From: Rhynchopus euleeides
Taxonomy: Eukaryota > Euglenozoa > Diplonemea > Diplonemida > Diplonemidae
DNA: 64,000 nucleotides
NCBI GenBank assembly: GCA_963210315.1
Contig: OY723284.1
Location: 1,860,001-1,924,000 of the forward strand
Direction: 5' to 3'
The notes below the pieces were generated by a model. That model was not told the origin of the DNA. It did no database searches and was given only the letters and a program-made list of their open reading frames with translations. The position numbers and the translations under genes are program-made. Of the stretch, positions 20,001-31,100 are shown piece after piece. Position 1 is the first letter of the stretch; each line of letters begins with the position of its first letter.

Positions 20001-23000
20001 TGCACCAGGAGAGTGCGGATGTGGGTGTTTGTGCATCACGCGCATGTGTCTTATACCAGGAGAGTGCTGATATGGGTGTTTGTGGATCACGCGCATGTGT
20101 CTTGCACCAGGAGAGTGCGGATATGGGTGTTTGTGGATCACGCGCATGTGTCTTATACCAGGACGTTGCTGATATGGGTGTTTGTGGATCACGCGCATGT
20201 GTCTTGCACCAGGAGAGTGCGGATATGGGTGTTTGTGGATCACGCGCATGTGCCTTATACCAGGAGAGTCCTGATATGGGTGTTTGTGGATCACGCGCAT
20301 GTGTCTTATACCAGGAGAGTGCTGACATGGGTGTTTGTGGATCACGCGCATGTGTCTGACACCAGGAGAGTGCTGATATGGGTGTTTGCGGATCACGCGC
20401 ATGTGTCTGACACCAGCAGAGTGCGGATATGGGTGTTTGTGGATCACGCGCATGTGTCTTATACCAGGAGAGTGCTGATATGGGTGTTTGTGGATCACGC
20501 GCATGTGTCTTGCACCAGGAGAGTGCGGATATGGGTGTTTGTGGATCACGCGCATGTGTCTTATACCAGGAGAGTGCTGATATGGGTGTTTGTGGATCAC
20601 GCGCATGTGTCTTGCACCAGGAGAGTGCGGATATGGGTGTTTGTGGATCACGCGCATGTGTCTTGCACCAGGAGAGTGCGGATGTGGGTGTTTGTGCATC
20701 ACGCGCATGTGTCTTATACCAGGAGAGTGCTGATATGGGTGTTTGTGGATCACGCGCATGTGTCTTGCACCAGGAGAGTGCGGATATGGGTGTTTGTGGA
20801 TCACGCGCATGTGCCTTATACCAGGAGAGTCCTGATATGGGTGTTTGTGGATCACGCGCATGTGTCTTATACCAGGACGTTGCTGATATGGGTGTTTGTG
20901 GATCACGCGCATGTGTCTTGCACCAGGAGAGTGCGGATATGGGTGTTTGTGGATCACGCGCATGTGCCTTATACCAGGAGAGTCCTGATATGGGTGTTTG
21001 TGGATCACGCGCATGTGTCTTATACCAGGAGAGTGCTGACATGGGTGTTTGTGGATCACGCGCATGTGTCTGACACCAGGAGAGTGCTGATATGGGTGTT
21101 TGTGGATCACGCGCATGTGTCTGACACCAGGAGAGTGCGGATATGGGTGTTTGTGGATCACGCGCATGTGTCTGACACCAGGAGAGTGCTGATATGGGTG
21201 TTTGTGGATCACGCGCATGTGTCTGACACCAGGAGAGTGCGGATATGGGTGTTTGTGGATCACGCGCATGTGTCTGACACCAGGAGAGTGCTGATATGGG
21301 TGTTTGTGGATCACGCGCATGTGTCTTACACCAGGAGAGTGCGGATGTGGGTGTTCGTGGATCACGCGCATGTGTCTGACACCAGGAGAGTGCTGATATG
21401 GGTGTTTGTGGATCACGCGCATGTGTCTGACACCAGGAGAGTGCTGATATGGGTGTTTGTGGATCACGCGCATGTGTCTGACACCAGGAGAGTGCTGATA
21501 TGGGTGTTTGTGGATCACGCGCATGTGTCTGACACCAGGAGAGTGCGGATATGGGTGTTTGTGGATCACGCGCATGTGTCTGACACCAGGAGAGTGCTGA
21601 TATGGGTGTTTGTGGATCACGCGCATGTGTCTTGCACCAGGAGAGTGCGGATATGGGTGTTTGTGGATCACGCGCATGTGTCTGACACCAGGAGAGTGCT
21701 GATATGGGTGTTTGTGGATCACGCGCATGTGTCTGACACCAGGAGAGTGCGGATATGGGTGTTTGTGGATCACGCGCATGTGTCTTATACCAGGAGAGTG
21801 CCTGTATGGGTGTTTGTGGATCACGCGCATGTGTCTGACACCAGGAGAGTGCTGATATGGGTGTTTGTGGATCACGCGCATGTGTCTTGCACCAGGAGAG
21901 TGCGGATATGGGTGTTTGTGGATCACGCGCATGTGTCTTGCACCAGGAGAGTGCGGATATGGGTGTTTGTGGATCACGCGCATGTGTCTTATACCAGGAG
22001 AGTGCTGATATGGGTGTTTGTGGATCACGCGCATGTGTCTTGCACCAGGAGAGTGCGGATATGGGTGTTTGTGGATCACGCGCATGTGTCTTATACCAGG
22101 ACGTTGCTGATATGGGTGTTTGTGGATCACGCGCATGTGTCTGACACCAGGAGAGTGCTGATATGGGTGTTTGTGGATCACGCGCATGTGTCTGACACCA
22201 GGAGAGTGCGGATATGGGTGTTTGTGGATCACGCGCATGTGTCTGACACCAGGAGAGTGCTGATATGGGTGTTTGTGGATCACGCGCATGTGTCTGACAC
22301 CAGGAGAGTGCTGATATGGGTGTTTGTGGATCACGCGCATGTGTCTGACACCAGGAGAGTGCGGATATGGGTGTTTGTGGATCACGCGCATGTGTCTGAC
22401 ACCAGGAGAGTGCTGATATGGGTGTTTGTGGATCACGCGCATGTGTCTTACACCAGGAGAGTGCGGATGTGGGTGTTCGTGGATCACGCGCATGTGTCTG
22501 ACACCAGGAGAGTGCTGATATGGGTGTTTGTGGATCACGCGCATGTGTCTTGCACCAGGAGAGTGCGGATATGGGTGTTTGTGGATCACGCGCATGTGTC
22601 TGACACCAGGAGAGTGCTGATATGGGTGTTTGTGGATCACGCGCATGTGTCTGACACCAGGAGAGTGCTGATATGGGTGTTTGTGGATCACGCGCATGTG
22701 TCTGACACCAGGAGAGTGCGGATATGGGTGTTTGTGGATCACGCGCATGTGTCTGACACCAGGAGAGTGCTGATATGGGTGTTTGTGGATCACGCGCATG
22801 TGTCTTACACCAGGAGAGTGCGGATGTGGGTGTTCGTGGATCACGCGCATGTGTCTGACACCAGGAGAGTGCTGATATGGGTGTTTGTGGATCACGCGCA
22901 TGTGTCTGACACCAGGAGAGTGCTGATATGGGTGTTTGTGGATCACGCGCATGTGTCTGACACCAGGAGAGTGCGGATATGGGTGTTTGTGGATCACGCG

Positions 23001-26000
23001 CATGTGTCTGACACCAGGAGAGTGCTGATATGGGTGTTTGTGGATCACGCGCATGTGTCTTGCACCAGGAGAGTGCGGATATGGGTGTTTGTGGATCACG
23101 CGCATGTGTCTGACACCAGGAGAGTGCTGATATGGGTGTTTGTGGATCACGCGCATGTGTCTGACACCAGGAGAGTGCGGATATGGGTGTTTGTGGATCA
23201 CGCGCATGTGTCTTATACCAGGAGAGTGCCTGTATGGGTGTTTGTGGATCACGCGCATGTGTCTGACACCAGGAGAGTGCTGATATGGGTGTTTGTGGAT
23301 CACGCGCATGTGTCTTGCACCAGGAGAGTGCGGATATGGGTGTTTGTGGATCACGCGCATGTGTCTTGCACCAGGAGAGTGCGGATATGGGTGTTTGTGG
23401 ATCACGCGCATGTGTCTTATACCAGGAGAGTGCTGATATGGGTGTTTGTGGATCACGCGCATGTGTCTTGCACCAGGAGAGTGCGGATATGGGTGTTTGT
23501 GGATCACGCGCATGTGTCTTATACCAGGACGTTGCTGATATGGGTGTTTGTGGATCACGCGCATGTGTCTGACACCAGGAGAGTGCTGATATGGGTGTTT
23601 GTGGATCACGCGCATGTGTCTTGCACCAGGAGAGTGCGGATATGGGTGTTTGTGGATCACGCGCATGTGTCTTATACCAGGACGTTGCTGATATGGGTGT
23701 TTGTGGATCACGCGCATGTGTCTGACACCAGGAGAGTGCGGATATGGGTGTTTGTGGATCACGCGCATGTGTCTTATACCAGGACGTTGCTGATATGGGT
23801 GTTTGTGGATCACGCGCATGTGTCTGACACCAGGAGAGTGCTGATATAGGTGTTTGTGGATCACGCGCATGTGTCTGACACCAGGAGAGTGCGGATATGG
23901 GTGTTTGTGGATCACGCGCATGTGTCTGACACCAGGAGAGTGCTGATATGGGTGTTTGTGGATCACGCGCATGTGTCTGACACCAGGAGAGTGCTGATAT
24001 GGGTGTTTGTGGATCACGCGCATGTGTCTGACACCAGGAGAGTGCGGATATGGGTGTTTGTGGATCACGCGCATGTGTCTGACACCAGGAGAGTGCTGAT
24101 ATGGGTGTTTGTGGATCACGCGCATGTGTCTTACACCAGGAGAGTGCGGATGTGGGTGTTCGTGGATCACGCGCATGTGTCTGACACCAGGAGAGTGCTG
24201 ATATGGGTGTTTGTGGATCACGCGCATGTGTCTTGCACCAGGAGAGTGCGGATATGGGTGTTTGTGGATCACGCGCATGTGTCTGACACCAGGAGAGTGC
24301 TGATATGGGTGTTTGTGGATCACGCGCATGTGTCTGACACCAGGAGAGTGCTGATATGGGTGTTTGTGGATCACGCGCATGTGTCTGACACCAGGAGAGT
24401 GCGGATATGGGTGTTTGTGGATCACGCGCATGTGTCTGACACCAGGAGAGTGCTGATATGGGTGTTTGTGGATCACGCGCATGTGTCTTACACCAGGAGA
24501 GTGCGGATGTGGGTGTTCGTGGATCACGCGCATGTGTCTGACACCAGGAGAGTGCTGATATGGGTGTTTGTGGATCACGCGCATGTGTCTGACACCAGGA
24601 GAGTGCTGATATGGGTGTTTGTGGATCACGCGCATGTGTCTGACACCAGGAGAGTGCTGATATGGGTGTTTGTGGATCACGCGCATGTGTCTGACACCAG
24701 GAGAGTGCGGATATGGGTGTTTGTGGATCACGCGCATGTGTCTGACACCAGGAGAGTGCTGATATGGGTGTTTGTGGATCACGCGCATGTGTCTTGCACC
24801 AGGAGAGTGCGGATATGGGTGTTTGTGGATCACGCGCATGTGTCTGACACCAGGAGAGTGCTGATATGGGTGTTTGTGGATCACGCGCATGTGTCTGACA
24901 CCAGGAGAGTGCGGATATGGGTGTTTGTGGATCACGCGCATGTGTCTTATACCAGGAGAGTGCCTGTATGGGTGTTTGTGGATCACGCGCATGTGTCTGA
25001 CACCAGGAGAGTGCTGATATGGGTGTTTGTGGATCACGCGCATGTGTCTTGCACCAGGAGAGTGCGGATATGGGTGTTTGTGGATCACGCGCATGTGTCT
25101 TGCACCAGGAGAGTGCGGATATGGGTGTTTGTGGATCACGCGCATGTGTCTTATACCAGGAGAGTGCTGATATGGGTGTTTGTGGATCACGCGCATGTGT
25201 CTTGCACCAGGAGAGTGCGGATATGGGTGTTTGTGGATCACGCGCATGTGTCTTATACCAGGACGTTGCTGATATGGGTGTTTGTGGATCACGCGCATGT
25301 GTCTGACACCAGGAGAGTGCTGATATGGGTGTTTGTGGATCACGCGCATGTGTCTGACACCAGGAGAGTGCGGATATGGGTGTTTGTGGATCACGCGCAT
25401 GTGTCTGACACCAGGAGAGTGCTGATATGGGTGTTTGTGGATCACGCGCATGTGTCTGACACCAGGAGAGTGCTGATATGGGTGTTTGTGGATCACGCGC
25501 ATGTGTCTGACACCAGGAGAGTGCGGATATGGGTGTTTGTGGATCACGCGCATGTGTCTGACACCAGGAGAGTGCTGATATGGGTGTTTGTGGATCACGC
25601 GCATGTGTCTTACACCAGGAGAGTGCGGATGTGGGTGTTCGTGGATCACGCGCATGTGTCTGACACCAGGAGAGTGCTGATATGGGTGTTTGTGGATCAC
25701 GCGCATGTGTCTTGCACCAGGAGAGTGCGGATATGGGTGTTTGTGGATCACGCGCATGTGTCTGACACCAGGAGAGTGCTGATATGGGTGTTTGTGGATC
25801 ACGCGCATGTGTCTGACACCAGGAGAGTGCGGATATGGGTGTTTGTGGATCACGCGCATGTGTCTTATACCAGGAGAGTGCTGATATGGGTGTTTGTGGA
25901 TCACGCGCATGTGTCTGACACCAGGAGAGTGCTGATATGGGTGTTTGTGGATCACGCGCATGTGTCTGACACCAGGAGAGTGCTGATATGGGTGTTTGCG

Positions 26001-26857
26001 GATCACGCGCATGTGTCTGACACCAGCAGAGTGCGGATATGGGTGTTTGTGGATCACGCGCATGTGTCTTATACCAGGAGAGTGCTGATATGGGTGTTTG
26101 TGGATCACGCGCATGTGTCTTGCACCAGGAGAGTGCGGATATGGGTGTTTGTGGATCACGCGCATGTGTCTGACACCAGGAGAGTGCGGATATGGGTGTT
26201 TGTGGATCACGCGCATGTGTCTTATACCAGGAGAGTGCTGATATGGGTGTTTGTGGATCACGCGCATGTGTCTCACACCAGGAGAGTGCTGATATGGGTG
26301 TTTGTGGATCACGCGCATGTGTCTGACACCAGGAGAGTGCTGATATGGGTGTTTGTGGATCACGCGCATGTGTCTGACACCAGGAGAGTGCTGATATGGG
26401 TGTTTGTGGATCACGCGCATGTGTCTGACACCAGGAGAGTGCGGATATGGGTGTTTGTGGATCACGCGCATGTGTCTGACACCAGGAGAGTGCTGATATG
26501 GGTGTTTGTGGATCACGCGCATGTGTCTTGCACCAGGAGAGTGCGGATATGGGTGTTTGTGGATCACGCGCATGTGTCTGACACCAGGAGAGTGCTGATA
26601 TGGGTGTTTGTGGATCACGCGCATGTGTCTGACACCAGGAGAGTGCGGATATGGGTGTTTGTGGATCACGCGCATGTGTCTTATACCAGGAGAGTGCTGA
26701 TATGGGTGTTTGTGGATCACGCGCATGTGTCTGACACCAGGAGAGTGCTGATATGGGTGTTTGTGGATCACGCGCATGTGTCTGACACCAGGAGAGTGCT
26801 GATATGGGTGTTTGTGGATCACGCGCATGTGTCTGACACCAGCAGAGTGCGGATATA
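17043..26857. repeat. 51-bp satellite array, segment 1 (~192 units)
   Basis: Tandem units of 51 bp contain GATATGGGTGTTTGTGGATC, ACGCGCATGTGTCT and ACCAGGAGAGTGC. Variation is concentrated at a few sites: GAC/TAT/TGC/TAC before ACC, CTG/CGG before ATATGGG, and occasional GGACGTTG, CCTTATACC or CGCAGGTG variants. Variant blocks recur as higher-order repeats; for example the run starting at 21857 returns at 23285 (28 units later) and 25019 (34 units later). Because 51 is divisible by 3, several frames on both strands stay open for thousands of codons. I regard this as non-coding. It ends inside a 36-bp variant unit split by the insertion at 26858. Confidence 0.97.
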
Positions 26858-26899
26858 CCGTAAACGGAAAAAGGGTGGACCGTAAAAATGTTCCAAGTT

Positions 26900-27428
26900 G
26901 GGGTAATCAGGCTGGGGAAAAAAACAACAAATCACAACAAATCACACCCGATCACAACAGATCACAACAAATCACAAGGCAAATGTTGTGATTTGTTGTG
27001 ATTTTTTGCGATTTGTTGCGGCCAGTTGTGATTTGTTGTGACTAGGTGTGACGTGGTGTGATTTGTTGTGACCAGTTGTGACGACTTGTGACCCTTTTGT
27101 GATGAGTTGTGATGAGGTGTGATCTGTTGTGATCTGTTGTGATCTGTTGTGATCTGTTGTGATCGCGATCCAAAATTTTAAATTTTTGAAATTTTGGATC
27201 GCGATCACAACAGATCACAACAGATCACACCTCATCACAACTCATCACAACTCATCACAAAAGGGTCACAAGTCGTCACAACTGGTCGCAACAAATCACA
27301 ACTGGCCACAACAAATCGCAACAAATCACAACAAATCACAACAAATCACAACATTTGGCGTTGTGATTTGTTGTGATCGGGTGTGATTCGTTGTGATTTG
27401 TTGTTTTTTCCCCCAGCCTGATTACCCC
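26900..27428. repeat. 529-bp near-perfect palindrome built of ATCACAACA repeats
   Basis: The arms start GGGGTAATCAGGCTGGGG and end CCCCCAGCCTGATTACCCC, and they are complementary almost throughout. The centre is around 27186 (GGATCGCGATC flanking an A/T core). Each arm is mostly iterated ATCACAACA(A/G) decamers, with a strand switch near 26985. The flanks are CCAAGTT at 26893-26899 and ACAAGTT at 27429-27435. The same module without the palindrome lies at 28051-28115, which indicates an insertion with a 6-7-bp target duplication. It has no coding capacity. Confidence 0.88.
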
Positions 27429-27477
27429 ACAAGTTCCCAAAAAAAGGCCAAACGTTCCATCTTTTTTACGGTCCACT

Positions 27478-27843
27478 ATTTATTGGGACTGAATATGGAA
27501 CGGACAATGCGACTTTCGCCCGCGGGCTGGTGGGTTGCGGCCTCCATGCCGCAGACTTCCACGTAGGCCTCCCGACCTCCCAGCTTTGGACCCTCCCTCC
27601 ACCACCGCAACCAACACCAGCAAGAGAAGCAAGGCCTCCCTGCGTGCGGAAAGGGCACGATCACCACCACTCACCTCGAGAAGTGTAGTACCATGCAAGG
27701 AGCGTTCCGGTAGAAGTAAAAATAGAACCTGCTGCGCTCGCCCACATAAGCAGCCACAGTACGGCAGGGCGCGCAGACAGAAGCTGAGACGACCGGGCTC
27801 CCTCCAGATGTAAATTCGTGAATCAGTGCCCGGAAAATTCAGG
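27478..27843. other. unassigned interior of the composite element
   Basis: GC-rich sequence with no frame, repeat or RNA structure I can name. The short frames present (up to 92 codons) look like low-complexity Arg/Pro/Ser sequence. It may be a captured genomic fragment. Confidence 0.4.
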
Positions 27844-28016
27844 GAAATCGTACTCCTTTAGTGTAGTACACCCTGCAGTAACTGTGGGAGAACAGTTCCG
27901 GACGATGGTGAGCGCGCACTATGTGTTGAGGCCCTGTGGTGTTGATCCTGAAGCTTCAGTCGTACGATTTCCTTGGTTCCTTCGCGACTTCGTCGCTCGG
28001 AACTCGTAAAAAAACT
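27844..28016 (-). repeat. dispersed repeat, copy 2 (inverse of 10403-10609)
   Basis: Read on the minus strand it shares TCGCGAAGGAA, GGAAATCGTACGACTGAAGC, CAGGGCCTCAACACA, GTCCGGAACTGTTCTCCC and GGAGTACGATTT with copy 1, with small indels. The T-run and ACGAG sequence at its minus-strand start show what copy 1 looked like before the palindromic element entered it. Confidence 0.75.
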
Positions 28017-28050
28017 GCCAAGTCCACTATCCCAACCGTAAAATAGGTGG

Positions 28051-28115
28051 ACCGTAAAAATGTTCCAAGTTCCGGAAAAATCCTATTTGTTCCATCTTTT
28101 TTACGGTCCACCTAT
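28051..28115. repeat. empty module equivalent to the palindrome's insertion site
   Basis: GGTGGACCGTAAAAATGTTC...CAAGTT, a short spacer, then GTTCCATCTTTTTTACGGTC form an imperfect inverted repeat. The same left and right blocks surround the 529-bp palindrome at 26872-26899 and 27453-27475. This copy therefore serves as its empty-site reference. Confidence 0.75.
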
Positions 28116-28160
28116 AGTACGGTTCACCTTTATTACGGTCCACAATATTTCCTTTTACGG

Positions 28161-31100
28161 TAGGTGTTTGTGTCTGACACCAGGAGAGTGCTGATATGGG
28201 TGTTTGTGGATCACGCGCATGTGTCTGACACCAGGAGAGTGCTGATATGGGTGTTTGTGGCTCACGCGCATGTGTCTTATACCAGGAGAGTCCTGATATG
28301 GGTGTTTGTGGATCACGCGCATGTGTCTGACACCAGGAGAGTGCTGATATGGGTGTTTGTGGATCACGCGCATGTGTCTGACACCAGGAGAGTGCTGATA
28401 TGGGTGTTTGTGGATCACGCGCAGGTGTCTTATACCAGGAGAGTGCTGATATGGGTGTTTGTGGATCACGCGCATGTGTCTGACACCAGGAGAGTGCTGA
28501 TATGGGTGTTTGTGGATCACGCGCATGTGTCTGACACCAGGAGAGTGCTGATATGGGTGTTTGTGGATCACGCGCAGGTGTCTTATACCAGGAGAGTGCT
28601 GATATGGGTGTTTGTGGATCACGCGCATGTGCCTTATACCAGGAGAGTCCTGATATGGGTGTTTGTGGATCACGCGCATGTGTCTTATACCAGGAGAGTG
28701 CTGACATGGGTGTTTGTGGATCACGCGCATGTGTCTGACACCAGGAGAGTGCGGATATGGGTGTTTGTGGATCACGCGCATGTGTCTTATACCAGGAGCG
28801 TGCTGATATGGGTGTTTGTGGATCACGCGCATGTGTCTGACACCAGGAGAGTGCTGATATGGGTGTTTGTGGATCACGCGCATGTGCCTTATACCAGGAG
28901 AGTCCTGATATGGGTGTTTGTGGATCACGCGCATGTGTCTTATACCAGGAGCGTGCTGATATGGGTGTTTGTGGATCACGCGCATGTGTCTGACACCAGG
29001 AGAGTGCTGATATGGGTGTTTGTGGATCACGCGCATGTGTCTTGCACCAGGAGAGTGCGGATATGGGTGTTTGTGGATCACGCGCATGTGCCTTATACCA
29101 GGAGAGTCCTGATATGGGTGTTTGTGGATCACGCGCATGTGTCTTATACCAGGAGAGTGCTGACATGGGTGTTTGTGGATCACGCGCATGTGTCTGACAC
29201 CAGGAGAGTGCGGATATGGGTGTTTGTGGATCACGCGCATGTGTCTTATACCAGGAGCGTGCTGATATGGGTGTTTGTGGATCACGCGCATGTGTCTGAC
29301 ACCAGGAGAGTGCTGATATGGGTGTTTGTGGATCACGCGCATGTGCCTTATACCAGGAGAGTCCTGATATGGGTGTTTGTGGATCACGCGCATGTGTCTT
29401 ATACCAGGAGCGTGCTGATATGGGTGTTTGTGGATCACGCGCATGTGTCTGACACCAGGAGAGTGCTGATATGGGTGTTTGTGGATCACGCGCATGTGTC
29501 TTGCACCAGGAGAGTGCGGATATGGGTGTTTGTGGATCACGCGCATGTGCCTTATACCAGGAGAGTCCTGATATGGGTGTTTGTGGATCACGCGCATGTG
29601 TCTTGCACCAGGAGAGTGCGGATATGGGTGTTTGTGGATCACGCGCATGTGTCTTGCACCAGGAGAGTGCGGATATGGGTGTTTGTGGATCACGCGCATG
29701 TGTCTTATACCAGGAGCGTGCTGATATGGGTGTTTGTGGATCACGCGCATGTGTCTGACACCAGGAGAGTGCTGATATGGGTGTTTGTGGATCACGCGCA
29801 TGTGTCTTGCACCAGGAGAGTGCGGATATGGGTGTTTGTGGATCACGCGCATGTGCCTTATACCAGGAGAGTCCTGATATGGGTGTTTGTGGATCACGCG
29901 CATGTGTCTTATACCAGGAGAGTGCTGACATGGGTGTTTGTGGATCACGCGCATGTGTCTGACACCAGGAGAGTGCTGATATGGGTGTTTGTGGATCACG
30001 CGCATGTGTCTGACACCAGGAGAGTGCGGATATGGGTGTTTGTGGATCACGCGCATGTGTCTTACACCAGGAGAGTGCTGATATGGGTGTTTGTGGATCA
30101 CGCGCATGCGTCTGACACCAGGAGAGTGCTGATATGGGTGTTTGTGGATCACGCGCATGTGTCTGACACCAGGAGAGTGCGGATATGGGTGTTTGTGGAT
30201 CACGCGCATGTGTCTGACACCAGGAGAGTGCTGATATGGGTGTTTGTGGATCACGCGCATGTGTCTGACACCAGGAGAGTGCTGATATGGGTGTTTGTGG
30301 ATCACGCGCATGTGTCTGACACCAGGAGAGTGCGGATATGGGTGTTTGTGGATCACGCGCAGGTGTCTGACACCAGGAGAGTGCTGATATGGGTGTTTGT
30401 GGATCACGCGCATGTGTCTTACACCAGGAGAGTGCGGATGTGGGTGTTCGTGGATCACGCGCATGTGTCTGACACCAGGAGAGTGCTGATATGGGTGTTT
30501 GTGGATCACGCGCATGTGTCTTGCACCAGGAGAGTGCGGATATGGGTGTTTGTGGATCACGCGCATGTGTCTGACACCAGGAGAGTGCTGATATGGGTGT
30601 TTGTGGATCACGCGCATGTGTCTGACACCAGGAGAGTGCGGATATGGGTGTTTGTGGATCACGCGCATGTGTCTTATACCAGGAGAGTGCTGATATGGGT
30701 GTTTGTGGATCACGCGCATGTGTCTGACACCAGGAGAGTGCGGATATGGGTGTTTGTGGATCACGCGCATGTGTCTGACACCAGGAGAGTGCGGATATGG
30801 GTGTTTGTGGATCACGCGCATGTGTCTGACACCAGGAGAGTGCTGATATGGGTGTTTGTGGATCACGCGCATGTGTCTGACACCAGGAGAGTGCTGATAT
30901 GGGTGTTTGTGGATCACGCGCATGTGTCTGACACCAGCAGAGTGCGGATATAGGTGTTTGTGTCTGACACCAGGAGAGTGCTGATATGGGTGTTTGTGGA
31001 TCACGCGCATGTGTCTGACACCAGGAGAGTGCTGATATGGGTGTTTGTGGATCACGCGCATGTGTCTGACACCAGGAGAGTGCGGATATGGGTGTTTGTG

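Larger units (their letters stand above)
26858..28160. mobile_element. 1.3-kb composite TA-flanked element inserted in the satellite
   Basis: The ends are CCGTAAACGG at left and CCTTTTACGG at right (reverse complement CCGTAAAAGG), bracketed by TA at 26856-26857 and 28161-28162. Removing the element and one TA gives GCGGATATAGGTGTTTGTG, which occurs intact a dozen times in this array (for example near 30946), so the empty site is proven within the window. Subterminal GTGGACCGTAA-type motifs recur on both sides. Inside are a nested 529-bp palindrome, about 370 bp of unassigned DNA (27478-27843), and an inverse copy of the dispersed repeat found at 10403. No transposase is recognisable, so it would be non-autonomous. 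The TA target suggests a Tc1/mariner-like mechanism. Confidence 0.85.

Noticed and set aside
17037-26828. A 3263-codon minus-strand frame and equally long + frames through the 51-bp satellite
   Set aside because: The unit is 17 codons with no stops in several frames on both strands, so openness follows from the period. The frames are mutually exclusive as proteins, and 36-bp variants bring stops into the + frame.
27478-27843. Possible tRNA or small RNA gene in the composite element
   Set aside because: No A/B box pair or cloverleaf could be found by eye.
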